Shown: piece by piece, positions 1-7,843 of the stretch
How positions within the stretch are numbered: position 1 is the stretch's first letter
Layout: the number at the start of each line of letters is the position of its first letter
NCBI GenBank assembly: GCA_012035435.1
Contig: JAAUPH010000009.1
Coordinates: 1 to 20,987 of the forward strand
DNA: 20,987 bases
Direction of reading: 5' to 3'
From: Sphingopyxis sp.
Lineage (GTDB): Bacteria; Pseudomonadota; Alphaproteobacteria; Sphingomonadales; Sphingomonadaceae
Notes under the pieces: model-generated
The model's input: only the letters and a program-made list of their open reading frames with translations
The model's database searches: none
What the model was told of the DNA's origin: nothing
Program-made: the position numbers and the translations under genes

Positions 1-2
1 TG

Positions 3-205
3 GAAAACGGCCTCGTCTACGCTCTCGGTGCGAAGGGCACCCTGGTTTGCGTCAACGCCAAAGACGGCAGCGAAGTCTGGCGAACCCATCTGCAAGACGA
101 TCTCGCCGGCACGGAACCGCAATGGGGTTATTCCGAATCGGTGCTGCTGGATGGTGACAAGCTGCTTTTGCACGCCCGGCGGTAAAAGACGGCGCCATCG
201 CCGCG
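3..205 (+). pseudogene. PQQ-like beta-propeller protein fragment, frameshifted, fused to virB8
   Basis: Frame 3 from the left edge reads a beta-propeller blade of the PQQ-binding-like type: VYALGAKGTLVCVNAKDGSEVW, then WGYSESVLLDGDKLL. These proteins are usually exported dehydrogenase-like or scaffold proteins. The frame ends at TAA 183-185. If one T is removed from the T4 run at 166-169 and one A from the A4 run at 184-187, the text continues as CTPGGKDGAIAALDKATGA, as the family expects, and enters the virB8 frame. The fragment therefore carries two +1 indels in homopolymers and has no start in the window. It has no known role in type IV secretion and sits where the N-terminus of VirB8 should be. 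It is either a remnant joined by recombination or an assembly chimera. The family call is from recognisable blade motifs only. Confidence 0.6.
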
Positions 206-685
206 CTCGACAAGGCGACCGGCGCGAGCGAAATCACCTCGCCGATGACCGGCGATAAGCAAATCACTTATAATGAGGCCGTCGCCAAGTATTTCCTCGC
301 CGATTATGTCCGCAACCGCGAGGGCTGGATTCCGCAAGCGCGCAAGGAGTTCTTTGAGGGCGTTCTGGCGATGTCGTCGCGCGACGAGCAAGCGCGCTGG
401 ACCGCCTTCTATGCCAAGGACAATCCCAAGTCGCCGCAAACGACTTTTACCGATCTCGACACGGTGTTCGTCGCGGTAAAGTCCGTGACCTTCGTATCGA
501 ATAAGGTCGCACAGATTCGCTTCACCAAGACACTTCAGCGCGGGGCGACGGTCACCGACACGCCCGCCATTGCGACCGTGACTTACGACACCACTGACAC
601 CCCCACGACAGAACAGCAGCGGTTCAAAAACCCTCTCGGGCTGGAAGTACAAACCTACCGCGCCGATCTGGAGGTGACGCAATGA
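206..685 (+). CDS. virB8: Type IV secretion protein VirB8, 5'-truncated
   Basis: VirB8 is a bitopic inner-membrane protein whose periplasmic NTF2-like domain helps assemble the secretion channel. The VirB8 signature starts about codon 206 (DKATGASEITSPMTGDKQITY) and includes NEAVAKYFLADYVRNREGW and a C-terminal NPLGLEVQTYRADLEV. The cytoplasmic tail and transmembrane helix are absent; their place is taken by the beta-propeller fragment to the left. The first ATG in frame is at 245, but it lies inside the periplasmic domain and is not a plausible natural start. The stop TGA (683-685) overlaps the virB9 start (ATGA), so the operon coupling is intact at this end. As read, the product would lack its membrane anchor and probably would not function. 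Confidence 0.85.
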   Translation, partial: LDKATGASEITSPMTGDKQITYNEAVAKYFLADYVRNREGWIPQARKEFFEGVLAMSSRDEQARWTAFYAKDNPKSPQTTFTDLDTVFVAVKSVTFVSNKVAQIRFTKTLQRGATVTDTPAIATVTYDTTDTPTTEQQRFKNPLGLEVQTYRADLEVTQ

Positions 686-1551
686 AACGGATAAGCTGCC
701 TGACAGGCATTGCGCTGCTGTTCGCCAGCGCACCGGCGCTGCCGGCCGAAACCCCGCAACCAACAGCGCAAGACAATCGCATTCGAGAGGTCATCTACAG
801 CGACGCTCAGGTCTTCCGCATCGTCGGCGTTTTCCGGTCGGCAACGCAGATCGTGTTTTCGCCTGGTGAGCGGGTCGAACATGTCGCGCTCGGCGATACC
901 GTATCATGGGAAGTCGCCCCGGCCGACAATTCGCTGTTCATTAAACCGCGCGAACTGGCGGGCGCGACCAACCTGATCGTTATCACCCGCTCCACTGCGG
1001 GCAGTCGCACCTATACATTCGAACTGTCGGCGCGGCGCGGGGCCATCGGCCCGCGCTCGGCTGACACCTTCTTCAAGGTCGTGTTCCGCTATCCGCGCGA
1101 AGAGGCGGCAGCAGCTCAGGCAGCGGCAACCCAGGCCGCCTACTCCCGCGCCGTTGCGCTCGAAGCAGGTGCGATCCACTCGGCGCTCGATATTGCCGTC
1201 CTCGAAGGCAAGCGGAACCTTAACTATAGCGTGCAAGGATCGTCGGCACTCCGACCGAGCGAAATCACCGATAACGGGCAGTTTACCGCGCTGCGCTTCC
1301 CGAACCAGCGCGAGCTTCCGGCCTTTTTCGCGGTTAATCCCGACGGCAGCGAAAGCATCGTTCCGTTCGATGTCCGCGACGAATTTGTCGTGATCCACGG
1401 CGTGTTCGCCCAGCTTCGCCTCCGGCGCGGCAAGGAAGTGCTGTGCGTTTTCAACGAAGCGAAGGATTTCTATGGGCGCGATCCCAAGACCGGCACGGCG
1501 TCGAGCATCGTGGAACGCACGTCCCGTGCAGATGATGGGGAGACACAATGA
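682..1551 (+). CDS. virB9: Type IV secretion protein VirB9
   Basis: This 289-residue protein is a periplasmic/outer-membrane core component that, with VirB7 and VirB10, forms the outer ring of the secretion channel. A signal peptide is visible at residues 1-22 (MKRISCLTGIALLFASAPALPA). The N-terminal domain contains VFRIVGVFRSATQIVFSPGE and the C-terminal domain contains FRFPNQRELPAFFAVNPDGS and KEVLCVFNEAKDFYG, both typical of VirB9. Length is normal for the family. The start overlaps the virB8 stop (ATGA), and the stop TGA at 1549-1551 overlaps the virB10 start, so the genes are translationally coupled. No VirB7 lipoprotein is seen next to it; in this operon type virB7 may lie further upstream. 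No damage is seen. Confidence 0.92.
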   Translation: MKRISCLTGIALLFASAPALPAETPQPTAQDNRIREVIYSDAQVFRIVGVFRSATQIVFSPGERVEHVALGDTVSWEVAPADNSLFIKPRELAGATNLIVITRSTAGSRTYTFELSARRGAIGPRSADTFFKVVFRYPREEAAAAQAAATQAAYSRAVALEAGAIHSALDIAVLEGKRNLNYSVQGSSALRPSEITDNGQFTALRFPNQRELPAFFAVNPDGSESIVPFDVRDEFVVIHGVFAQLRLRRGKEVLCVFNEAKDFYGRDPKTGTASSIVERTSRADDGETQ

Positions 1552-2730
1552 TGGCTGACACGACGAAAAGCGAACGGGCGACCGTCGATCAAACCCCCTA
1601 TCCTGAAGATATCGATCGCGCGCCAGCAGACGAGCGCGCCAGCAAAATGCCGTCGATGCCTGGCACAACAATGGACCCGAAAAAGATGATCGGTTTTGCT
1701 GCCGCCGCAGGTGCAGTCATGTTCACGGTGTTGGCGCTTGGAACGGGGCTTACCGGCAATTCGGAATTGCCGCCGGTCAAACCCAAGCCTGCACTTGAGC
1801 CTGCGCAATATGATCCGAATACCGTCATCGCCCCGACACTGGCAGGCGCCGCCACCGATCCCAATGCGCCGATACCTTTGGGCGAGCCAATCGTCCCTGC
1901 CATCGGCCCGCAAGCTACATCGTCACAAGTACCGCCATCCGGTGCGGCGCAGCCCCGCCAGCCATCGCAAGCCGAAGTGCTGCGCGAAGCAGCACGCCGG
2001 TCATCGCTGATCGCTTATGGCGGCGAGCGCGGAAACGGGATCGGCAGCCCAGTTTATGGCAATGCCGGTAGTCCGTTCGGTGCGGGAAGCGCTGCCGCGC
2101 GGCGAGCCGACCACTCTCGACACCCTCGGGCGCGCTTCGGTGATAGGCCAGACGCAGGCCCGCCCACTTCCTGATCGCAATTTCCTGATAACGGCGGGGA
2201 GCTTCATCCCGTGCGTCCTGCAATCGGCGATGGATTCGAGCCAGCCGGGATATGTGAGCTGCATCGTCCCGCGCAATGTCTATTCCGACAATGGCCGCGT
2301 CGTGCTCATGGAGAAAGGCACGAAAATCCTTGGCGAATATCAGGGCGGGCTCGATCGCGGCCAGTACCGCCTCTTCGTCTTGTGGACCCGTGCCGTCACC
2401 CCGCGCGGCATCGCGATCAATGTCGCGTCGCCCGCAACCGACGCGCTGGGACGCGGCGGCATGGATGGTCGGGTCAATAACTTCTTCTGGCAACGGTTCG
2501 GGACGGCGCTGCTGTTCAGCCTAGTCGAAGATGCGGCCACGGTTGGCGCGGAAGCGGTCGGCAACAATGCCTCCAACACCACCCGCGTTCCATCCGACGC
2601 GGCTTCGACTATCCTCCAACAGAATGGTCAGATCCGGCCGGTGTTGCGCAAGAATCAAGGCGAGGATGTCGGCATCACCGTTGCGCAGGATTTCGACTTT
2701 TCGACCGTTTACGGCCTCAGTCTCAAATAA
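1548..2730 (+). CDS. virB10: Type IV secretion protein VirB10, interrupted by a frameshift
   Basis: VirB10 spans inner and outer membranes and passes an energy signal from VirB11/VirD4 to the outer pore. The first frame (1548-about 2100) has a cytoplasmic tail, a transmembrane helix near residues 46-66 (IGFAAAAGAVMFTVLALGTGL), and a proline-rich periplasmic linker. It then loses sense and stops at 2174. The conserved C-terminal beta-barrel domain continues in the +1 frame from about 2100 to TAA 2728-2730: RNFLITAGSFIPCVLQSAMD, VYSDNGRVVLMEKGTKILGEYQGG, LFVLWTRAVTPRG, ATDALGRGGMDG. One extra base in the GC-rich stretch 2088-2106 explains the split. Corrected, the protein is about 393 residues, the usual size. 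The stop overlaps the virB11 ATG (TAATG). It is either a sequencing error or an inactivated channel gene. Confidence 0.88.
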
Positions 2731-3740
2731 TGGCGGCACCGGGCAAGAACACCGCTGTTCTCTTGCATGTGACCGCACCCTTGCGCAAATATCTCGATGA
2801 CGAGCGCGTCACCGAACTGGTCATCAACCGCCCGCAGGAAGTCGGCATCGAGCGGCACGGTGGCTGGACATGGGAAAGCGAACCTAGTCTCGATTTCAAA
2901 AACTTGATGGCGCTTGCGACCGCCGCCGCCGCATTCACGGCTCAGGACATCACCCGCGAAAATCCTATTGTTTCAACCGTGTTTCCGACCGGCGAGCGAG
3001 TACAAATCATCGTGCCGCCCGTCGTCCCCGATGAAACGGTGTCGATCACCGTTCGCAAGCCATCGACAGTCACGATGACGCTGGCGGATTTTGACGCTGC
3101 GGGGCTTTTCGTGGAAACACGCATCGCCGAAAAGCAGGTGTCGGCTCGGGAACTGGACCTGCTCGCATTGCTCAAGGCGGGCCGTCATGTCGAGTTTTTC
3201 GGCCGTGCCGTAAAAGCCCGGCTCAACATCCTGATCTCGGGAGCAACCGGGTCGGGCAAGACCACATTGTCCAAAGGCTTGATCCAACTCATCCCGCCAG
3301 AAGAGCGGTTGCTAACGATCGAAGACACACGCGAACTGATCGTCCCGCACAAAAATGTCGTCCACATGCTCTATGCCAAGGATGGCCAAGGCACCGCGAA
3401 CGTCACCGCCAAGCATCTGCTCGAATCTGCGTTGCGGATGCGGCCTGACCGTATCTTGCTTCAAGAACTGCGCGACGGGACGGCGTTCTTCTATCTGCGC
3501 AATGTGAACTCAGGTCATCCCGGCTCGATCACGACGATCCACGCCGATTCCGCCGAGCTGGCATTCGAGCAACTGACCCTGCTGGTCAAGGAAAGCGAGG
3601 GCGGCTCCGATCTGGCGCGCGGCGACATCCGTGCGCTGCTGAAGATGCTCGTCGATGTCGTCGTCCAGACCAAGAAAGAGGGCGGCGAGTTTCGCGTGAC
3701 GGAGATCTATTATGACCCTGAGAGCAGGCACCTCGCCTGA
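2730..3740 (+). CDS. virB11: Type IV secretion ATPase VirB11
   Basis: VirB11 is a hexameric traffic ATPase at the cytoplasmic face of the channel that powers pilus assembly and substrate transfer. The 336-residue protein shows the Walker A loop GATGSGKTT (residues 171-179), the Asp box (LLTIEDTRELIVP), a Walker B region RILLQELRDG (242-251) and the His box GHPGSITTIHAD (263-274), in family order and at normal length. All catalytic motifs are intact, unlike those of the neighbouring VirD4. The start ATG overlaps the virB10 stop by one base. The 3' end overlaps the probable original virD4 start at 3712 in another frame. Confidence 0.95.
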   Translation: MAAPGKNTAVLLHVTAPLRKYLDDERVTELVINRPQEVGIERHGGWTWESEPSLDFKNLMALATAAAAFTAQDITRENPIVSTVFPTGERVQIIVPPVVPDETVSITVRKPSTVTMTLADFDAAGLFVETRIAEKQVSARELDLLALLKAGRHVEFFGRAVKARLNILISGATGSGKTTLSKGLIQLIPPEERLLTIEDTRELIVPHKNVVHMLYAKDGQGTANVTAKHLLESALRMRPDRILLQELRDGTAFFYLRNVNSGHPGSITTIHADSAELAFEQLTLLVKESEGGSDLARGDIRALLKMLVDVVVQTKKEGGEFRVTEIYYDPESRHLA

Positions 3741-3806
3741 CGGCGGGGCGGCACGATATCTGATTGCCATCCCCTCGGGGCTGCAATCGCGCTAGCCATC
3801 GCCAGC

Positions 3807-5540
3807 ATGATCGGATGGGTGGTCTTGGGACTTCCGTTAGCGGCCTACGATCCCATGAAAATGCCCGAATTCGTCTGGTATTATCGCGGCGATCCGCGCG
3901 TTGTGAAGGCAATGGCGGGCGGATTGGTGGGCGGACTGACCCTGCTCGCGGGCCTTGCGTACGCGCTGTGGGCGCGCGGTGCTCCGCTCCACGGGGCGGC
4001 ACGGTTTGCCAACGAACGCGAGATCAAGCGGTACAGATTCCGCTCCGCCACAGGCATTGTCGTCGGGCGCAAGGGCGGGCGCTTCCTGACGTTCGGCGGG
4101 AGCGAGCATGTCCTTGTCGAAGCGCGACCCGGTCGGGCAAAGGCGACCGGCATCGTCATCCCCAATCTGCTGACTTGGGCTGGCTCGGTCGTTGTTCTCG
4201 ACGTCAAGCGCGAGAATTTCGACGCCAGCGCGGGCTACCGCGCCCGCTACGGCCAGCAGATTTTCCTGTTCAATCCGACCGCACGTGACGGCCGCACCGC
4301 GCGCTATAATCCACTGGCCTATATCGACCGCAGCGACGCGCAAGACGTTATCATCGAGCTGCAAAAGATCGCGACGATGTTGTTTGTCGCACCCGAACGC
4401 GGCGAAGCATTTTGGGCGAACGGCGCGCGCACCGGCTTTGCGGGTGTCGGGGCCTGGATCGCGGAAACCAGCGACGAGCCGCTGACGATGGGTACCATCT
4501 ACCGCCACCTGACCGAAGGGGACGCACGCAGTTTTTTCAAGAAGGAACTGGCCGATCCTAAAGTCAACCTATCGGCCGGATGCCGAACGGCACTCAGCGA
4601 TTTTGCCGGTGGCTCTGACAACAGCTTTGCCGACATCAAGAAAACCATCACCAACGTCCTCGGCCTGTGGCTCAACCCGCTGGTCGATGCTGCAACCTCG
4701 GCAAGCGATTTCGATCTGCGTGATTTGCGGAAGCGGCACATTTCGATCTACCTCGGCGTATCGCCCGACGAACTCGACCGCATCGCTCCGCTCTACAATC
4801 TGCTGTTCCAGCAACTCATCGATCTAAATGTCCGCGAACTTCCCGACGACACCACGCCGGTTCCGGTGCTGGTCATCCTCGACGAATTTGCCCGTCTCGG
4901 TCGTGCTTCCGTCATCGCCAGCGCCTTTTCCTATGTCGCGGGCTACGGCATCCGCTTGCTCCCGGTAATCCAGTCGCGCTCGCAATTGCGCGGCGTTTAC
5001 GGCGAACATGTCGCCGACGAAATCGTCGCCAATTGCGGGATCGAGGTTGCCTTCACGCCCAAGGAACTGCGGGTCGCCAACGAATTGTCGGATCGCATCG
5101 GCTATGTCGGGCAGGAAAGTGTCACGCGATCACTCACCATAAATGGCTGGCTCGCTAACCGCTCCAAATCCATTTCCGAACAGCGCCGCGCCCTGCTGCT
5201 GCCGCAGGAGCTGATGCAATTTCCGGCAGACCGGCTGATGTTGCTGCGCGGCGGCATCCCGCCGATCATCGGCACCAAGATTTTCTATTTCAAAAGCCGC
5301 TTCTTCAAGAAGCGGGCCTTCCCGCCGCCCGTGGTGGCCCCGCTCGAAAGGCAAACGCGGCCAAACATCGTTCTTCGGCCGTTCCGCGATCTGACAGAAG
5401 AGGAAGCATCTGGGCATGACCCAATCCTGCCGTATGACATCCGCTCCGAGGATTGTCCGAGCTTCTTTGCCGATCTGCTGACGCTGGATCGCGATGGCAA
5501 CGCAAGCATCATCATCGAGGAAGGCGACGAGCATGGCTGA
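3807..5540 (+). CDS. virD4: Type IV coupling protein VirD4/TraG, with altered Walker A and shifted 5' end
   Basis: VirD4 is the inner-membrane ATPase that brings the relaxase-DNA complex to the channel. The open frame gives 577 residues with hydrophobic N-terminal segments, the VirD4 core (TGIVIPNLLTWAGSVVVLDVKREN), Walker B VLVILDEFARLG near residue 355, and the C-terminal nucleotide-binding region to 5540. Two anomalies are seen. First, the natural start is probably ATG 3712 (MTLRAGTSPDGGAARYLIAI), overlapping virB11; it falls out of frame at the G run 3777-3780, where one more G would join it to AAIALAIASMIGW. Second, the P-loop reads EARPGRAKATG where the family has APTRSGKGTG; losing a C near 4124 and gaining a G near 4144 accounts for this exactly. 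As written, nucleotide binding should be lost. The family call is secure; activity is doubtful. Confidence 0.92.
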   Translation: MIGWVVLGLPLAAYDPMKMPEFVWYYRGDPRVVKAMAGGLVGGLTLLAGLAYALWARGAPLHGAARFANEREIKRYRFRSATGIVVGRKGGRFLTFGGSEHVLVEARPGRAKATGIVIPNLLTWAGSVVVLDVKRENFDASAGYRARYGQQIFLFNPTARDGRTARYNPLAYIDRSDAQDVIIELQKIATMLFVAPERGEAFWANGARTGFAGVGAWIAETSDEPLTMGTIYRHLTEGDARSFFKKELADPKVNLSAGCRTALSDFAGGSDNSFADIKKTITNVLGLWLNPLVDAATSASDFDLRDLRKRHISIYLGVSPDELDRIAPLYNLLFQQLIDLNVRELPDDTTPVPVLVILDEFARLGRASVIASAFSYVAGYGIRLLPVIQSRSQLRGVYGEHVADEIVANCGIEVAFTPKELRVANELSDRIGYVGQESVTRSLTINGWLANRSKSISEQRRALLLPQELMQFPADRLMLLRGGIPPIIGTKIFYFKSRFFKKRAFPPPVVAPLERQTRPNIVLRPFRDLTEEEASGHDPILPYDIRSEDCPSFFADLLTLDRDGNASIIIEEGDEHG

Positions 5541-6306
5541 CACACCGAATGGCAGGGCATCAGCGGGACACGGCCGAACCCCGCCACCCGAGACGTCCAA
5601 GGCAAAAGCTGCGCCGAAGAAACCAAGGGGAAAATCGGATACAGCCACCGTCACCGATGACCTCACGGGCAAGTTCCTGCGCGTCGGCAACAAGCTCTAT
5701 CGTACCTCCGACGATAAAACTCCGATCGTTCGGATCGCGGGCGACCGCCTCAAGGCGAGCAATATCGACGCCCTCCCCGACATCATCCGGATCGCCAAGG
5801 CGAATGGTTGGACGTCGATCAAGGTCGGCGGCGGCGATCAGTTCAAGAAAGCGGCCTACCTCGCCGCTGCCGCGCAAGGGCTAAAGGTCGAGAACTACCG
5901 GCCAGGCAAAGTCGTCAAGGCCGAAGCCGACCGCCTCCGCGGACGAGTCGCTGACCGCGAGAGGAAGAAAGTTGGCAGAAAGGCGTCGCAACCTCCAAGT
6001 GAAATGAGCAGACTCAACGCCCTCGCCGAACGCGTCCTGCGTCAGTCTCATGCCGAAAATGCGCGCGACCCGGACCTGCGCAGCGCGCAAAGTCTTGTCG
6101 CCCAGACCATCTCGATTGCCCGTGCGAAATACCCGGATGATCCAGTCAAAACGTCAAAAGAGGTCGAGGCCCGACGCCAGGAAGTCGCCATCCGCATCGC
6201 CGAGGGTAACAAGATCGCCGTTGTTCAACTAAAGAGCAGCCAAAACCGTAACGTTCGCGAGAACGTACGTGAGCAGGTTTTGCGACCTGACGAGCGGTCC
6301 AAATAA
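5533..6306 (+). CDS. LPD7-domain conjugal-transfer protein
   Basis: This 257-residue cytoplasmic protein starts at ATG 5533, eight bases inside the end of virD4, so it is very probably co-translated as the last gene of the transfer operon. After a basic, Ala/Pro/Lys-rich N-terminus (residues 1-40), residues about 45-130 resemble the large polyvalent-protein-associated domain 7 (FLRVGNKLYRTSDDKTPIVRI, DIIRIAKANGWTSIKVGGG, AAYLAAAAQGLKVENYRP). This domain is often found at the C-terminus of relaxases or as a stand-alone protein beside them; its biochemical role is not established. The C-terminal half is charged and helical. The relaxase at 16816-17868 is short and lacks such a domain, so this protein may work with it in trans. 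That link is an inference. Confidence 0.72.
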   Translation: MADTPNGRASAGHGRTPPPETSKAKAAPKKPRGKSDTATVTDDLTGKFLRVGNKLYRTSDDKTPIVRIAGDRLKASNIDALPDIIRIAKANGWTSIKVGGGDQFKKAAYLAAAAQGLKVENYRPGKVVKAEADRLRGRVADRERKKVGRKASQPPSEMSRLNALAERVLRQSHAENARDPDLRSAQSLVAQTISIARAKYPDDPVKTSKEVEARRQEVAIRIAEGNKIAVVQLKSSQNRNVRENVREQVLRPDERSK

Positions 6307-6866
6307 ACTGCGAACCGACTACCGAAAATTCCAACATAACTCAAGAATGGCCAAGACAGATTCGACTTTGCTAACATGATCGTGCCTTGGGATTCGGAGC
6401 ATTCTGAATAAACGACTAAGATCTGGTATGTTCGACAGGCCAGCAAACATTCTGTTAAAAGTTGGCAAGCGATGCTGCTTTCCGATCGTCAATCAGCGCA
6501 GTGCCAACATCGCGTTGCAAAATGCAGGTATCGATCGCTGATTGCATCAGCGAACGCACGTTTGTGCCTGGATCAACCTCACAGTCTACAAGCGAGGTTA
6601 AGTAGCTTCGACCCATTGCTCAGCCGTATGGCGATGCCGTGAGCGTTACACGGAAATTCCAGTCATCGTGCTGACATCTTTGCAGGCCGCCAATCAAATT
6701 GCACCGAGGATGTCTAATTTTGCACCATATCTTTGCGAATCGTCCCAAACGCTTTGCGAACCATCCGTGAGTTCGGCGGGTCTATTTGCATCGTCAGTTT
6801 CTGCTGTCACCTGCTGTCGTGTTCGGACCGCCGGACACCCAAATTGCAACCAGAAGGAACAAACCC
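6307..6866. other. Gene-free spacer between the transfer operon and the cargo
   Basis: These 560 bases are less GC-rich than the flanks. I find no open frame with coding character, no RNA gene and no clear terminator after the LPD7 gene. It holds two similar short words, AAATTGCACC (about 6696) and AATTTTGCACC (6716), and a clearer tandem repeat at 6731-6766 listed separately. The promoter for the DUF4142 gene should lie in the last 200 bases. The left boundary of the cargo insertion may be here, but no terminal inverted repeat or target duplication was recognised. Confidence 0.5.
6731..6766. repeat. Tandem direct repeat, possible regulator site
   Basis: CTTTGCGAATCGTCC (6731-6745) is repeated as CTTTGCGAACCATCC (6752-6766), with 13 of 15 bases identical. 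The copies start 21 bases apart, about two helical turns, which would place two protein molecules on one face of the DNA. They lie about 100 bases before the DUF4142 start. This is the pattern of a direct-repeat binding site for a regulator, but the regulator is unknown. Confidence 0.4.
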
Positions 6867-7397
6867 ATGATTCGCAACATTACCCGCACCGCCGTGGCAG
6901 CTTTGCTTGCCACCGCTGCCTTTGCCGCGCCGGTCCTCGCACAGGATGGCCCCACCGATATGCAGATCGCTCATATCGCCTACACCGCCGGCAATCTTGA
7001 CATCCGCTATGCGCATCTAGCGCTGGCAAAGTCGGAAAACCCGGAAGTACGCAAATTCGCCGAACTGATGATTCAAGACCATACGGCCGTCAATGCGCTT
7101 GCGGTCGAGCTGCTGACCAAGCTCGGCGCGACCCCTCAAGACAATCCCACCAGCCAGCAGCTGATCGCCGACGCTCGCACGAAGCTTAACAAGATGGCGG
7201 CGATGTCAGGTGCAGAATTTGACCGCGCCTACGCCACCAATGAGTTGGGCTATCACCAGTTCGTCAACAAGACGGTGGAAACGGCCTTCATCCCGGCGGT
7301 GGATAACCGCGAATTTAAGGACCTGCTCGGTCAGGCTCTGACCGTGTTCAAAGCCCATGAGCAGCACGCGCAGCACATGGTCAGGGTGTTGAAATGA
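6867..7397 (+). CDS. DUF4142 exported ferritin-like protein
   Basis: This 176-residue protein has a clear signal peptide (MIRNITRTAVAALLATAAFAAPVLAQ, cleavage after VLA). Its body is helical and matches the DUF4142 pattern (AHIAYTAGNLDIRYAHLALAKSENPEVRKFAELMIQDHTAVN, then FKDLLGQALTVFKAHEQHAQHM), which is predicted to fold as a ferritin-like bundle. Function in the family is not settled; members are periplasmic and often sit with metal or stress genes. The start at 6867 is chosen over the upstream in-frame ATG at 6786 because it follows a good ribosome site (AAGGA, 6854-6858) and begins the signal peptide. The stop overlaps the next gene's ATG (ATGA at 7394), so the two are coupled. Confidence 0.82.
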   Translation: MIRNITRTAVAALLATAAFAAPVLAQDGPTDMQIAHIAYTAGNLDIRYAHLALAKSENPEVRKFAELMIQDHTAVNALAVELLTKLGATPQDNPTSQQLIADARTKLNKMAAMSGAEFDRAYATNELGYHQFVNKTVETAFIPAVDNREFKDLLGQALTVFKAHEQHAQHMVRVLK

Positions 7398-7789
7398 ACG
7401 GCGTTCCGACCGAGCGCAGCGAATCAGGAGGCCGCACTCGCGGCCTCCTGCGATTGACCGCGACGCTGCTGCCGGTTGTGGCGCTGATGCTTGGTTACCA
7501 AATCGATACCAACGACAGCGCCTGGGCAAAAGAGCAATCCGTCACAAAGACTCACATGGTCGAAATTCGTCAGTTCAAATTTTACCCGGCCACATTGCAA
7601 GTTAAGCGGGGCGACATCGTCGTTTGGAAGAACATTGACGCTGCTCCACACACGGCCACCTCGACCAAATGGGACTCCGGAAAGCTGAACCGGAACCAGA
7701 GTTGGAGCCTGAAGATAAATAGCAAAGGTAATATCGAATATGTCTGTACTTATCATCCAATGATGAAAGGAAAGATCATCGCCAAATAG
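7394..7789 (+). CDS. Plastocyanin-like cupredoxin, membrane-anchored or exported
   Basis: This 131-residue protein would carry a type 1 copper site for periplasmic electron transfer or copper binding. A hydrophobic segment (residues about 18-36, LLRLTATLLPVVALMLGYQ) acts as signal or anchor. The cupredoxin fold follows, with the expected ligands H86 (APHTATS), C118, H121 and M124 (VCTYHPMMKG). The ATG overlaps the DUF4142 stop. An 11-bp hairpin at 7425-7450 lies inside codons 11-19 and could affect translation. A TTG in frame at 7454 is an alternative start after the hairpin but has no well-placed ribosome site. It is followed, after 54 bases, by the outer-membrane protein gene. Confidence 0.85.
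   Translation: MNGVPTERSESGGRTRGLLRLTATLLPVVALMLGYQIDTNDSAWAKEQSVTKTHMVEIRQFKFYPATLQVKRGDIVVWKNIDAAPHTATSTKWDSGKLNRNQSWSLKINSKGNIEYVCTYHPMMKGKIIAK
7425..7450. promoter_or_regulatory. Perfect hairpin inside the cupredoxin 5' coding region
   Basis: CAGGAGGCCGC (7425-7435) and GCGGCCTCCTG (7440-7450) form a perfect 11-bp stem with loop ACTC. It starts 28 bases after the DUF4142 stop and about 30 bases into the cupredoxin frame. There is no T run after it, so it is not a classical terminator. It could pause transcription, stabilise the upstream mRNA or reduce cupredoxin translation. Confidence 0.5.
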
Positions 7790-7843
7790 GTCTCAATAGA
7801 TAAAAATATTAAATATTTCCTCCTCCAAATCCAAGAGACAATC

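Noticed and set aside
128..763. Long minus-strand frame (211 aa) across the virB8 region
   Set aside because: Opposite-strand shadow of virB8; composition is Arg-rich and no family pattern is seen.
904..1671. Minus-strand frame of 255 aa opposite virB9
   Set aside because: Shadow of a well-supported virB9; GC-rich coding DNA often leaves open reverse frames.
6696..6726. AAATTGCACC / AATTTTGCACC as ends of an insertion sequence
   Set aside because: The two words are short, close together and directly rather than inversely repeated; no transposase lies nearby.
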